Assembly: GCF_024802625.1 (NCBI RefSeq)
Contig: NZ_CP103371.1
Span: forward strand, 3,472,001 to 3,536,000
DNA length: 64,000 nt
Reading direction: 5' to 3'
Origin: Massilia sp. H6
GTDB taxonomy: Bacteria > Pseudomonadota > Gammaproteobacteria > Burkholderiales > Burkholderiaceae_D
Part shown: positions 1-9,032 of the stretch, one piece after another
Position numbering within the stretch: the first letter of the stretch is position 1
How the letters are laid out: the number at the start of each line of letters is the position of its first letter
Notes under the pieces: model-generated
Database searches by the model: none
Told to the model about the DNA's origin: nothing
What the model saw: only the letters and a program-made list of their open reading frames with translations
Translations under genes and position numbers: made by a program

Positions 1-243
1 ATAGTTTGCAGAAACACCCGATGTTCATCGTACGAAATTTGCTGACTGTCAATTTAGGCACGCATAATTTGGTGAAACCAGTCACTCTGCCTGACGATCC
101 ACACATGGAGGAGAATCAAAACAAACAATTACAAAACATCATTGATTTTTGGGCCATGAATGCGCCGGGGCCAACCAGATATAGATGAGCTTGTTTCCCT
201 GTTTTTACAGGCAGATAGGACTGTTTTGGGGATGCAAAAATGT
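1..243. other. Upstream region without a supported gene
   Basis: This stretch is AT-richer than the rest of the window. It holds only a short open frame (6-188, 60 codons) with no ribosome binding site and no recognisable domain. I see no gene, RNA or repeat that I can support. Confidence 0.5.
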
Positions 244-272
244 ATGCCCAAAAAAGAATTCGTAGGTATAAT
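244..272 (+). promoter_or_regulatory. Possible promoter of the tonB-exbB-exbD operon
   Basis: A perfect TATAAT lies at 267-272, about 90 bases before the tonB start, in an AT-rich stretch. No good -35 box lies 16-18 bases upstream, so only the -10 element is visible. A weak or activator-dependent promoter is an inference. Confidence 0.35.
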
Positions 273-362
273 TCTTTGATGTCCCGCAAGCGGCCCTAGG
301 TTTTTGTCGTGTTGAGTGGGTTTAGTGGCAACAAAAAAGAGTTGGTATTGGAGAAAGATGGC

Positions 363-1028
363 ATGAATTTTACGCATGAGAAGAACCCGGGAAAGAATTT
401 CACAGGTCTCGCCATTGTCATCCTGTTGCACGTACTGGTAGCTTGGGCCGTCGTCAATGGCTTGGGCACCCGGATCGTTAACAAGGTAACCGAGGCTGTG
501 GAAACGAAACTGATCGAAGAGGTGAAGCCGCCGCCACCGCCGGATACGCCTCCACCGCCGCCTCCGCCGGAAATGAAGGCTCCGCCACCGCCATTCATCC
601 CACCGGTTGAAGTGCAGGTGCAGACGCCGCCGCCGCCGCAAAATGCGATCACGACGGCAACCAACACGCCGCCGCCGACCACATCGCTGGCACCGCCGGC
701 CCCGCCAGCACCGACTGCCCCTCCGGCACCGCCTGCTCCGCGTGCGCCGAGCCGTACCGAAGCTGTGGCCGACTTCAATACTTGCGCACGTCCGGAATAT
801 CCGCGTTCGTCGCAGCGTAACGAAGAGACCGGTACTACGACCCTGCAGTTCCTGATTGGTTCTGATGGTCGCGTGATGGATTCCAAATTGCAGAAGTCGA
901 GCGGCTTCCGTGATCTGGACCGAGCCGCTCAGTCGGCTCTGAGCAAATGCCGATTCAAGCCGGCCATGGTTGATGGCCAGCCGCAACAGGCGTGGACAGC
1001 GGTGCAGTACGTCTGGACGCTGGAATAA
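363..1028 (+). CDS. tonB: TonB-family energy transducer
   Basis: Inner-membrane-anchored periplasmic protein that passes proton-motive-force energy from an ExbB/ExbD motor to outer-membrane receptors. With ATG 363 it has 221 residues: one N-terminal membrane segment (about 13-33), a proline-rich spacer (55-129) long enough to cross the periplasm, and a TonB C-terminal domain (about 143-221) with the family pattern YPRSS..GTTTLQFLI and a YVWTLE end. ATG 363 is preferred over an earlier in-frame ATG at 309 because GGAGAAAG (350-357) sits 5 bases before it and the earlier start would add a polar extension before the anchor. It is followed by exbB and two exbD genes on the same strand, which confirms the role. 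Confidence 0.9.
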   Translation: MNFTHEKNPGKNFTGLAIVILLHVLVAWAVVNGLGTRIVNKVTEAVETKLIEEVKPPPPPDTPPPPPPPEMKAPPPPFIPPVEVQVQTPPPPQNAITTATNTPPPTTSLAPPAPPAPTAPPAPPAPRAPSRTEAVADFNTCARPEYPRSSQRNEETGTTTLQFLIGSDGRVMDSKLQKSSGFRDLDRAAQSALSKCRFKPAMVDGQPQQAWTAVQYVWTLE

Positions 1029-1113
1029 AACCGAGACAGAACATCGTCTCAACCCTGTGATTTTCGTTGTTATAAGTTCAGCGAACTGTCTATTTTATAT
1101 TTTTGGAGGAAGC

Positions 1114-2055
1114 ATGTTTAAGAATACCCGTTTGTCCGCTATGCTGGCGGCTGTCCTGTTCTCGGTAACGGCGGCATCGGCCCTGGTCTCCGCACCAGCC
1201 TTCGCCGACGCTCCTGCTGCAGGCGCTGTTGCTCCAGCGGCTGACACGGCTGCCCCAGCTGTCGACGCAACTGAAGCACCTGCAGTCGATGCTGCTGCTG
1301 TCGACACCGCAGCCCCAATGGGCGACGCCGCTCCTGCCGCAGCTGGCAGCACCGAAGAAGTCCACAACCCGTACGGCATCGGCGCCATGTGGGAAGAAGG
1401 CGACTTCGTCAACAAGGGCACCATCATCATCCTGGCCCTGATGTCGATCGGTTCGTGGTACATCATCATCACCAAGCTCATCGATCAGCAAAAGATCATG
1501 GGCCAGTCGAAGGATGCTTCGGCCAAGTTCTGGAAAGCCCCATCGATCGCTGCCGGTTCGGCAACGCTGAAAGAAGGCTCGCCATTCCGCTTCATCGCTG
1601 AAACCGGCACCAAGGCAACCCAGCACCACGACGGCGCCCTGCTCGAGCAGATCGACCTGTCGACCTGGGTCACCATGCAGATCCAGCGCGCAGTGGACCG
1701 CGTTCAGTCGCGTCTGCAAGATGGCCTGTCGTTCCTGGCAACCGTCGGTTCGACCTCGCCGTTCATCGGCCTGTTCGGTACCGTCTGGGGCATCTACAAC
1801 GCGCTGACCGCCATTGGTATGTCGGGTAACGCATCGATCGACAAAGTCGCAGGTCCAGTGGGTGAAGCACTGATCATGACCGCCTTCGGTCTGTTCGTGG
1901 CAGTTCCTGCGGTCCTGGGTTACAACTGGCTGGTGCGTCGTAACAAGTCGGTCATGGAAGACGTCCGTTCGTTCAGCGCCGATGTGCACTCGGTCCTGAT
2001 CTCGGGTGCCATGTCGACCTCGAACGCCGCCACTGGCGCCAAGAAAGCTGGTTAA
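1114..2055 (+). CDS. exbB: ExbB/TolQ/MotA-family proton channel protein
   Basis: Channel subunit of the TonB motor, 313 residues. An N-terminal signal-like segment (about 1-31) is followed by an Ala/Pro/Asp-rich periplasmic stretch up to about residue 85, which is longer than in classical ExbB. Three membrane segments follow (about 103-123, 205-230, 252-275), including the conserved FIGLFGTVWGIYNAL of the TolQ/ExbB family around 217-231. ATG 1114 is chosen because GGAGGA at 1105-1110 is an excellent ribosome binding site; in-frame starts further upstream overlap tonB. exbD follows after 3 bases. Confidence 0.92.
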   Translation: MFKNTRLSAMLAAVLFSVTAASALVSAPAFADAPAAGAVAPAADTAAPAVDATEAPAVDAAAVDTAAPMGDAAPAAAGSTEEVHNPYGIGAMWEEGDFVNKGTIIILALMSIGSWYIIITKLIDQQKIMGQSKDASAKFWKAPSIAAGSATLKEGSPFRFIAETGTKATQHHDGALLEQIDLSTWVTMQIQRAVDRVQSRLQDGLSFLATVGSTSPFIGLFGTVWGIYNALTAIGMSGNASIDKVAGPVGEALIMTAFGLFVAVPAVLGYNWLVRRNKSVMEDVRSFSADVHSVLISGAMSTSNAATGAKKAG

Positions 2056-2058
2056 GCC

Positions 2059-2487
2059 ATGTCGATGAGTGTCGGCTCCGATTCCGGAGATGAAGATGCC
2101 GTGATGTCAGAGATCAACACGACGCCGCTAGTCGACATCATGTTGGTTCTTCTGATCATCTTCCTGATCACCAGCCCGGTGGTTCTGAACCTGCAGAAGG
2201 TCGCCCTTCCTGCCGAGTCGAACCAGGTCACCAAGTCCAAGCCGGAAGACGTCAACATCACCATCAACAAAGATGGCGAGATGTACTACAACCAGACGCG
2301 CATCGCGAACACGGACGAGCTGTTCAAGTTCCTCGCGGAGCAGTCGGTGAAGCAGCCGCAGCCGGCAGTGAAAGTTCGTGGCGACCAGGAAAGCCGCTAC
2401 GAAGCGATCGGCCGAGTCATTTACACGGCTCAGCGTGCTGGGATTCAGAAGGTCGGTTTCGTGATCGAACCGCCTGACAGGGGATAA
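2059..2487 (+). CDS. exbD: ExbD/TolR-family biopolymer transport protein (first copy)
   Basis: Second motor subunit, 142 residues. It has a short cytoplasmic N-terminus, one membrane segment with the functionally essential aspartate (INTTPLVDIMLVLLIIFLI, Asp26), and a periplasmic domain ending in GIQKVGFVIEPPDRG. The invariant Asp carries protons in the ExbB/D and TolQ/R families. It starts 3 bases after exbB, so coupled translation is likely. Confidence 0.93.
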   Translation: MSMSVGSDSGDEDAVMSEINTTPLVDIMLVLLIIFLITSPVVLNLQKVALPAESNQVTKSKPEDVNITINKDGEMYYNQTRIANTDELFKFLAEQSVKQPQPAVKVRGDQESRYEAIGRVIYTAQRAGIQKVGFVIEPPDRG

Positions 2488-2564
2488 CACCCTGTCCGCG
2501 AAGTCGAGATCCTCGCGGGTCTTGATTTCGCGTCCGTTGCCCCAACATTTGAAAAGGAAACACC

Positions 2565-2996
2565 ATGAGCATGAACGTGGGTTCGGGCTCCGCTAAAGGA
2601 GCCGATCCGGAACCGATGATGGAAATGAACATGACGCCGCTGATTGACGTCCTGCTCGTTTTGATCATTATGATGATTATCACGATTCCGAAGCAAAACC
2701 ACTCGGTCAACCTGAACATGCCGGTCGGCACCCCGCCGCCATCGACGGTGAAGCCAGTGGTAGTAACGATCGATGTAGACTTCGATGGCACCATCCTCTG
2801 GGACGGCGAGATCATTGCTGATCGCGCCACCCTGGAAGCCAAGATGAACGGTGTCGCTGCAATGCCTGACCAGCCGGAAGTGCATCTGCGTCCGAACAAG
2901 CTGGTCGAGTACAAGGTCGTCGCCGGTGTCATGGCAACGGCCCAGCGTCTTGGCGTCACCAAGATCGGCATGGTCGGTAACGAGCAGTTCCAGTAA
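2565..2996 (+). CDS. exbD: ExbD/TolR-family biopolymer transport protein (second copy)
   Basis: A second, diverged ExbD paralogue of 143 residues. It shares the MSM.VGS start and the membrane segment with the essential aspartate (MNMTPLIDVLLVLIIMMIIT, Asp28), but its periplasmic domain differs clearly from the first copy. An AAGGAAA ribosome binding site sits just before ATG 2565. Tandem exbD genes behind one exbB are known in several proteobacteria, where the two subunits may form a heteromer or serve different TonB proteins; which applies here cannot be read from sequence. Confidence 0.93.
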   Translation: MSMNVGSGSAKGADPEPMMEMNMTPLIDVLLVLIIMMIITIPKQNHSVNLNMPVGTPPPSTVKPVVVTIDVDFDGTILWDGEIIADRATLEAKMNGVAAMPDQPEVHLRPNKLVEYKVVAGVMATAQRLGVTKIGMVGNEQFQ

Positions 2997-3065
2997 TCGA
3001 CGCATGTTTTGACCAACACGGCAGGGTTTCCCTGCCGTGTCCATTTTGAAGAAGGATGTTTTCAG

Positions 3066-4289
3066 ATGATTAAATTCCGTCTCGCACACCTTGGCCTCGC
3101 ATTGGCCGCCCTCGGTTTCACCGCTGCCCTGCCGGTAGTCGGTATCGCGCCTGCGCATGCCGCAGTCCTGCGCGCTGAAGTCGGCAAACCACTGCAGCAA
3201 GCCCAATCGCTGATGAAGCAAGGCAACCACAAAGGCGCCCTGGCAGCCCTGCGCGAAGCGGATAAAGCAGCCAGGGACGACAACGAGCGTTTCCTCATCG
3301 AGCGCGTGCGCGCTTCGGCCTCGTCGTCGGCCGGTGACTGGGATACCGCCGCGCGATCGTTCGAAAAACTGCTCGATTCGGGCAAGCTCAACGCCACTGA
3401 GCGTTCGCAATTCTCGGAAGGCCTGGTCGGCATCTATATGCGCGCCGGCGACCTGAGCAAGGCCAACGCCACTATCCTCAAGCTGCTGAAGGACCGTAAC
3501 GATCCAAAGCTGCGCGCCTACCTGATGCAGAATTACTACAAGCAGGGCAATGTTGCCGCGCTTGAAGCCGAACTGCGCAATGCCGAAAAGAGCGGTCGCC
3601 TGAGCGAGGACGAACTCGGCATGCTGGCCAACATCCAGCTCAAGAAGAACGACAAGGCTGGCTATGTCAACACCATCGAAAAGCTGGCGTCGAACTATCC
3701 AAAGACCCAGTACTGGACCGATTTGCTCAACCGCGTGCAGGGCAAGCCTGGTTTCTCCAACCGCCTGTCGGTTGACGTATACCGCCTGAAGCTGGCCAAC
3801 AACCTGCTGAAAAAGCCAAGCGAATACATGGAAATGGCCCAGCTTGTGATGCAGTCGCGGGCACCGGCAGAAGCACTGAAGGTCATCGACAAGGGCTACA
3901 AGGCTGGCGCCCTGGGCACCGGGCCGGATGCCGCTCGCCACCAGCGTCTGAAAGACCTGGCCGAGAAGAACCTGGCCGAGCAAAACAAGAATGTCGCGTC
4001 CCTGGAAGCCGAGTACCGGGCAGCCAATGACAACGACGCGCTGGTGGGTCTCGGCTATGCGCTGGTCCAGGCTGGCCAGGCCGACAAGGGCCTGAAGATG
4101 ATGGAGAGCGCTATCAAGGCCGGCGGCCTGCGTCGTACCGACGAAGCCAAGCTGCGCCTGGGCGAAGCCTATGCCGCGGCTGGCAAGAAGCAGCAAGCCA
4201 TCAGCACCTTCAAGACGGTCAGCGGCAAGGAAGGCACCGCCGACCTGGCGCGCTACTGGATCATGGCAATCAACCGCCCGATCGCCTGA
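3066..4289 (+). CDS. Periplasmic TPR-repeat protein of the TonB operon
   Basis: A 407-residue protein with a clear signal peptide (residues 1-32, cut after AHA) and otherwise helical sequence with TPR-like repeats such as AQSLMKQGNHKGALAALREA and RLGEAYAAAGKKQQAISTFK. No enzymatic motif is seen. It directly follows exbD and ends at a terminator, so it is probably co-transcribed with the TonB motor and may scaffold or modulate it in the periplasm (inference). ATG 3066, at the start of the signal peptide and preceded by GAAGAAGGA, is preferred over ATG 3009. Confidence 0.8.
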   Translation: MIKFRLAHLGLALAALGFTAALPVVGIAPAHAAVLRAEVGKPLQQAQSLMKQGNHKGALAALREADKAARDDNERFLIERVRASASSSAGDWDTAARSFEKLLDSGKLNATERSQFSEGLVGIYMRAGDLSKANATILKLLKDRNDPKLRAYLMQNYYKQGNVAALEAELRNAEKSGRLSEDELGMLANIQLKKNDKAGYVNTIEKLASNYPKTQYWTDLLNRVQGKPGFSNRLSVDVYRLKLANNLLKKPSEYMEMAQLVMQSRAPAEALKVIDKGYKAGALGTGPDAARHQRLKDLAEKNLAEQNKNVASLEAEYRAANDNDALVGLGYALVQAGQADKGLKMMESAIKAGGLRRTDEAKLRLGEAYAAAGKKQQAISTFKTVSGKEGTADLARYWIMAINRPIA

Positions 4290-4308
4290 TCAGGCAAGCA
4301 GTCATGAA

Positions 4309-4338
4309 ACGCCGCCTGTTCGCAGGCGGCTTTTTTTT
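4309..4338 (+). terminator. Rho-independent terminator of the tonB operon
   Basis: GCCGCCTG at 4311-4318 and CAGGCGGC at 4321-4330 form a strong stem with a short loop, followed by eight T residues. It lies 20 bases after the TPR gene stop codon. Confidence 0.9.
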
Positions 4339-4391
4339 GCCCAAGCACGGCGTGCAGCGTGCACATTGCTCGACAGCGGCTCCACCCTTCG

Positions 4392-4422
4392 TTGCTGTGC
4401 AACATCCGAGTTACCGTATAAT
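4392..4422 (+). promoter_or_regulatory. Possible ribF promoter
   Basis: TATAAT at 4417-4422 with TTGCTG at 4392-4397 (19-base spacer), between the upstream terminator and the ribF start. The -10 is perfect and the spacer slightly long. It could serve the whole ribF-ileS-lspA run. Confidence 0.45.
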
Positions 4423-4467
4423 CAGCACTTCGCGCCGGAGCGGCCGGCTGCGCAACTGGAACCATTA

Positions 4468-5439
4468 ATGAAGGTATTTCGCGGACTTCCCAACGACAGG
4501 GCGCGCGCGCCATGTGCGCTGACGATCGGCAACTTTGACGGTGTCCACCGCGGCCACCAGGCATTGCTGGCCCAGGTGCGCGGCGCCGCCGCATCGCTCG
4601 GGATCGAAGCTGCGGTCATGACCTTCGAGCCCCATCCGCGCGAATATTTCGCCCAGCGCAGCGGCGACCTGTCGAAAGCGCCGGCACGCATCGCCAACCT
4701 GCGCGACAAGCTCAGCGACCTGGCCGACTCCGGCATCGACCGCGTCATTGTCGAGCACTTCAACGAACAGTTTGCCGCCCAGACCCCGCACGACTTCGTC
4801 AAGCAGGTGCTGGTCGACGGCTTGCACGTCAAGTGGCTGATGGTGGGTGACGACTTCCGCTATGGCGCCCGGCGCCTTGGCGATATTGCAATGCTCGAAG
4901 CAGCCGGCCGTGAATTCGGCTTCCAGGTCGCTACGCTCGGCGCCGTCATGCACGGAGAACGCCGTATCTCTTCCTCGGCCGTGCGTGAGGCACTGGCGCA
5001 GGGAGACTTTGCCGCTACCCAGCAATTGCTGGGTCATCCCTACACGATGTCGGGGCATGTGATCCATGGCCGCAAGCTGGGCCGCACGCTCGGTTTCCCG
5101 ACCCTGAACCTGCGCGTTGCCCACCGCCCTGCCGTGTCCGGCATCTTCGTGGTGCAGGTGCATGGCCTGGCCGACCAGGCCCTGCCGGCAGTGGCCAGCA
5201 TCGGCGTGCGCCCGACCGTCGAAGACGCCGGCCGCATGCTGCTCGAAGTGCACGTGTTCGACTACGACGCGTCCGCCTATGGCAAGCTGGTACGGGTCGA
5301 ATTTCTGGCCAAGCTGCGCGACGAAGAAAAATACATCGACCTGCCCACCTTGACCACCGCGATCGAGCGCGACGCCGTGCAGGCGCGCGCCTTCTTCGCC
5401 CACCGCAACGGCGCGCTGACCGCGACCGACCGAATTTGA
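4468..5439 (+). CDS. ribF: Bifunctional riboflavin kinase / FAD synthetase
   Basis: Makes FMN and FAD from riboflavin. 323 residues from ATG 4468. The N-terminal adenylyltransferase domain has the nucleotide-binding motif GNFDGVHRGH (21-30) and RISSSAVREAL (166-176). The C-terminal riboflavin kinase domain has the flavin-binding GRTLGFPTLNL (205-215) and the VEFLAKLRDEEKY end block. The open frame extends upstream into the TPR gene, but homology starts at MKVFRGL, so ATG 4468 is used. ribF-ileS-lspA is the usual order in proteobacteria. Confidence 0.95.
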   Translation: MKVFRGLPNDRARAPCALTIGNFDGVHRGHQALLAQVRGAAASLGIEAAVMTFEPHPREYFAQRSGDLSKAPARIANLRDKLSDLADSGIDRVIVEHFNEQFAAQTPHDFVKQVLVDGLHVKWLMVGDDFRYGARRLGDIAMLEAAGREFGFQVATLGAVMHGERRISSSAVREALAQGDFAATQQLLGHPYTMSGHVIHGRKLGRTLGFPTLNLRVAHRPAVSGIFVVQVHGLADQALPAVASIGVRPTVEDAGRMLLEVHVFDYDASAYGKLVRVEFLAKLRDEEKYIDLPTLTTAIERDAVQARAFFAHRNGALTATDRI

Positions 5440-5513
5440 CGCTGCCCGCCCCCGCGCGCGCGATGTCCGCGGCCTGGCCGCGACCCTGACCTGTATCCCC
5501 TAGAGAAAAACTT

Positions 5514-8405
5514 ATGTCCGATACCAAACCTGTCCAGAACGCCACGCCAAAGGCCGCCAAGAAGCCCGAGAGCAAATATCCGGTCAATATGACCGACACC
5601 CCGTTCCCGATGCGCGGCGACCTCGCCAAGCGCGAGCCGGGCTGGGTCCAGCAGTGGCAAGAAAAAAAGCTGTATCACCGTATCCGCAAGGCCAGCGCCG
5701 GCCGTCCGAAGTTCATCCTGCACGACGGCCCACCCTATGCCAACGGCGACATCCACCTCGGTCACGCCGTCAACAAGATCCTGAAAGACATGGTCGTGAA
5801 ATCGCGCACCATGGCCGGCTTCGACGCGCCCTATGTGCCGGGCTGGGACTGCCACGGCATGCCGATCGAGATCCAGATCGAGAAACTGTACGGCAAGAAC
5901 CTGCCGACCGCCGAAGTGCTGCAGAAGGCCCGTGCCTACGCACTCGAGCAGATCGACCGCCAGCGCGCCGGCTTCATCCGCCTGGGCGTGCTGGGCGAGT
6001 GGGAAAACCCCTATATGACCATGGCTTACGGTAACGAAGCCGACGAACTGCGCGCGCTCGGCAAGCTGCTCGACAAGGGATATGTCTACCGCGGCCTCAA
6101 ACCGGTGAACTGGTGCTTCGACTGCGGCTCGGCCCTGGCCGAAGCGGAAGTGGAGTACCAGGACAAGCGCGACCCGGCGATCGACGTCGGCTTCCCGTTC
6201 GCGCAGCCCGAGAAAATCGCGGCCGCCTTCGGCTTGGCCGAACTGCCGACCGCCAACGGCTTCATCGTGATCTGGACCACCACCCCGTGGACCATCCCGT
6301 CGAACCAGGCCCTGAACGTCAATCCGGAAGTGACCTATTCTCTGGTGCAGACTGAACGCGACGGCCTGCCGTTGCTGCTGATCCTGGCCGCCGACCTGGC
6401 CGAATCGGTGCTGGCGCGCTATAAGCTCGAAGGCCGCACCATTGCGACTACCCTCGGCGAACAACTCGGCGGCCTGCAGTTCAAGCACCCGCTGTATGCG
6501 CAAGATGCGTTCTACGACCGCCTCTCGCCGGTCTACCTGGCCGACTACGTCACCACCGACAGCGGCACCGGCGTGGTCCACTCGGCACCGGCCTATGGCC
6601 TGGAAGACTTCCAGTCGTGCAAGGCGCACGGCCTGAAGGACGACGACATCCTGAAACCGGTGATGGGCGACGGCCGCTTCGCCCTGAGCCTGCCGCTGTT
6701 CGGCGGCTTGAGCATCTGGGAAGCCTCCAAGCCGATCTGCGCCGCCCTGAAGGACGCTGGCGCGCTGTTCGAGCTGAAGATGTTCGACCATAGCTACATG
6801 CATTGCTGGCGCCACAAGACGCCGATCGTCTATCGCGCCACGAGCCAGTGGTTTGCCGGCATGGACACCGTTCCGAACGACGGCGGCAAGAGCCTGCGCG
6901 AGACCGCCCTGAGCGGCATCGCCGACACCAAATTCTTTCCCGAGTGGGGCCAGGCACGCCTGCATGGCATGATCGAGAACCGTCCGGACTGGACCCTGTC
7001 GCGCCAGCGCCAGTGGGGCGTGCCGATGGCGTTCTTCATCCACAAGGAAACCGGCGAGCTGCACCCGCGCACCCCCGAACTGCTCGAGCAGGTGGCCAAG
7101 CTGATCGAAGCGAACGGCATCGATGCCTGGCAGAGCCTGGATCCCGCCACCTTGCTGGGCGACGACGCCCATCATTACGAAAAAAACAAGGACACGCTCG
7201 ACGTCTGGTTCGACTCGGGCGCGACGCACCAGACCGTGCTGCGCGGCTCGCATGCCGAACAGTCAAGCTTCCCGGCCGACCTCTACCTGGAAGGCTCGGA
7301 CCAGCACCGCGGCTGGTTCCATTCTTCGCTGCTGACCTCGTCGATGCTCAACGGCCGCCCGCCCTACAAGGCGCTGCTGACCCACGGCTTCACGGTCGAC
7401 GAACACGGCAAGAAGATGTCGAAGTCGCTCGGTAACACGCTGGCGCCGCAGAAGATCTCGGACACGCTCGGCGCCGACATCCTGCGCCTGTGGGTCGCCT
7501 CGACCGACTATACGGGCGAACTGTCGATCAGCGAAGAGATCCTCAAGCGGGTAACCGAGTCCTACCGCCGCATCCGCAACACGCTGCGCTTCCTGCTGGC
7601 CAACACCTCGGACTTCGAGCCAGGCCAGCACGCCGTACCGGTGGCCGAGATGCTCGAGATCGACCGCTACGCAATCGCCGCGATGGCGGCGCTGCAGGAC
7701 GACATCGGCGCGCACTTCGAGCGCTACGAGTTCCATCCGGTCGTCTCTCGCCTGCAGAACTACTGCTCGGAAGACCTGGGCGGCTTCTACCTCGACATCC
7801 TGAAAGACCGCCTGTACACCAACGGCATCGACTCGCCGGCGCGGCGCTCGGCCCAGACCGCACTGTGGCACATCGCCCAGTCGCTGCTGCGGGTGATGGC
7901 GCCGATCCTGTCGTTCACCGCCGAGGAAGCCTGGGCCGTGTTCGCGGGCCCGCAAGCCTATGCGGCCAGCGACGAGACCATCTTCACCCAGACCCAGTGG
8001 ACTTTCCCGGAGCTGGCCGACGCTCAGGCGCTGCTGGCCAAGTACGCGGCGCTGCGCGCAGTGCGCACCGACGTCACCAAGCAGCTGGAAGAACTGCGCG
8101 CTTCCGGCGCCATCGGCTCGTCGCTGCAGGCGGAGCTGGCGATCAAGGCGGCCGGCGACAAGTTCACGCTGCTGGCGAGCCTGGAAGACGACCTGAAGTT
8201 CGTCTTCATCACCTCGCAGGCAAGCGTCGAGCAGGTGGCGGACGCCGCCAACGAAGCGGTGGCCGTGACGCCGTCGGAAGCGGCCAAGTGCGAGCGCTGC
8301 TGGCACTACCGCCGCGACGTCGGCCACGACCACGAACACGCCGGCCTGTGCGGCCGCTGCACCAGCAACCTGTTCGGACGCGGCGAAACGCGCCGGTTCG
8401 CGTAA
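5514..8405 (+). CDS. ileS: Isoleucine--tRNA ligase
   Basis: Class I aminoacyl-tRNA synthetase charging tRNA-Ile with isoleucine. 963 residues, normal for the bacterial enzyme. The HIGH motif appears as HLGH at 81-84 and KMSKS at 634-638. The editing domain lies between them ([14 protein letters not shown] block). The C-terminal zinc-binding segment is present (C926-E-R-C929 and a second CGRC pair). TAGAGAAAAACTT precedes the ATG. Confidence 0.97.
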   Translation: MSDTKPVQNATPKAAKKPESKYPVNMTDTPFPMRGDLAKREPGWVQQWQEKKLYHRIRKASAGRPKFILHDGPPYANGDIHLGHAVNKILKDMVVKSRTMAGFDAPYVPGWDCHGMPIEIQIEKLYGKNLPTAEVLQKARAYALEQIDRQRAGFIRLGVLGEWENPYMTMAYGNEADELRALGKLLDKGYVYRGLKPVNWCFDCGSALAEAEVEYQDKRDPAIDVGFPFAQPEKIAAAFGLAELPTANGFIVIWTTTPWTIPSNQALNVNPEVTYSLVQTERDGLPLLLILAADLAESVLARYKLEGRTIATTLGEQLGGLQFKHPLYAQDAFYDRLSPVYLADYVTTDSGTGVVHSAPAYGLEDFQSCKAHGLKDDDILKPVMGDGRFALSLPLFGGLSIWEASKPICAALKDAGALFELKMFDHSYMHCWRHKTPIVYRATSQWFAGMDTVPNDGGKSLRETALSGIADTKFFPEWGQARLHGMIENRPDWTLSRQRQWGVPMAFFIHKETGELHPRTPELLEQVAKLIEANGIDAWQSLDPATLLGDDAHHYEKNKDTLDVWFDSGATHQTVLRGSHAEQSSFPADLYLEGSDQHRGWFHSSLLTSSMLNGRPPYKALLTHGFTVDEHGKKMSKSLGNTLAPQKISDTLGADILRLWVASTDYTGELSISEEILKRVTESYRRIRNTLRFLLANTSDFEPGQHAVPVAEMLEIDRYAIAAMAALQDDIGAHFERYEFHPVVSRLQNYCSEDLGGFYLDILKDRLYTNGIDSPARRSAQTALWHIAQSLLRVMAPILSFTAEEAWAVFAGPQAYAASDETIFTQTQWTFPELADAQALLAKYAALRAVRTDVTKQLEELRASGAIGSSLQAELAIKAAGDKFTLLASLEDDLKFVFITSQASVEQVADAANEAVAVTPSEAAKCERCWHYRRDVGHDHEHAGLCGRCTSNLFGRGETRRFA

Positions 8406-8476
8406 CTCACTCCCTCACGGGGTCCACCGCCATGGCGTTCTTCCAGGACGGCATGGCGGGTCTCGATACAGTCATC

Positions 8477-9004
8477 ATGGCCACCAAAAAGAAACCCGCT
8501 GTTCCAGGCATCAAGCCTGTTTATAAAAGTTCGCCCAGCCTGCTGCCGTGGTTTGGCATCGCCCTGGTCATCGTCTTGCTCGACCAGGTCACCAAGCTCA
8601 CCGTCGAGCGCAGCTTCGCCTACGGCGAGACGCTGCCGATCACCAGCTTCTTCAATTTGATCAAGGTGTATAACCCGGGCGCGGCCTTCAGCTTCCTGGG
8701 CGACGCCGGCGGCTGGCAGCGCTACTTCTTCACTGCCATCGGCTTCTTCGCGGTCGGCTTCATGCTCTACCTGATGAAAAAGCATGCCAACCAGCGCCTG
8801 TTCTGCTTCGCCCTCAGCCTGCTCATGGGTGGGGCGATCGGCAACGTGATCGACCGCATGGCCTACGGCCACGTGATCGACTTCCTGGATTTCTACTGGC
8901 CCGGCGTTGGCCATTTCCCGGCGTTTAACGTGGCGGACATTTGCATTTCGATCGGCGCGGTACTGTTCATCATGGATGAACTGCGCCGCGTTAACAAGTC
9001 CTGA
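8477..9004 (+). CDS. lspA: Lipoprotein signal peptidase (signal peptidase II)
   Basis: Membrane aspartyl protease that cleaves prolipoprotein signal peptides after diacylglyceryl modification. From ATG 8477 it has 175 residues with four hydrophobic segments. The catalytic aspartates lie in the conserved blocks GNVIDRMAYGHVIDFLDF and FPAFNVADICISIGA. The start is uncertain: ATG 8432 and ATG 8453 are also in frame, but the family length (about 165-175) and the basic leader MATKKKP before the first membrane segment favour 8477. Confidence 0.93.
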   Translation: MATKKKPAVPGIKPVYKSSPSLLPWFGIALVIVLLDQVTKLTVERSFAYGETLPITSFFNLIKVYNPGAAFSFLGDAGGWQRYFFTAIGFFAVGFMLYLMKKHANQRLFCFALSLLMGGAIGNVIDRMAYGHVIDFLDFYWPGVGHFPAFNVADICISIGAVLFIMDELRRVNKS

Positions 9005-9032
9005 GCCGGGCCATCGTCAATAGGGAGGCAGC

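Noticed and set aside
6..188. Small open frame at the window start
   Set aside because: No ribosome binding site, no domain, compositionally like non-coding DNA.
520..760. CCG-rich repeated stretch as possible tandem repeat or CRISPR-like array
   Set aside because: Codes for the TonB proline-rich linker in frame; no spacer structure. No CRISPR array was seen anywhere in the window.
296..886. Gly- and Arg-rich long frames antisense to tonB
   Set aside because: They are the complement of the proline-rich (CCG/CCA) tonB spacer; simple repeats with no start signals.
5277..7253. 658-codon minus-strand frame over ileS
   Set aside because: Shadow frame of a high-GC gene; the plus strand encodes a complete IleRS.
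7490..8404. Plus-strand frame continuous with lspA inside ileS
   Set aside because: Upstream part is an out-of-frame reading of ileS; lspA homology starts near 8477.
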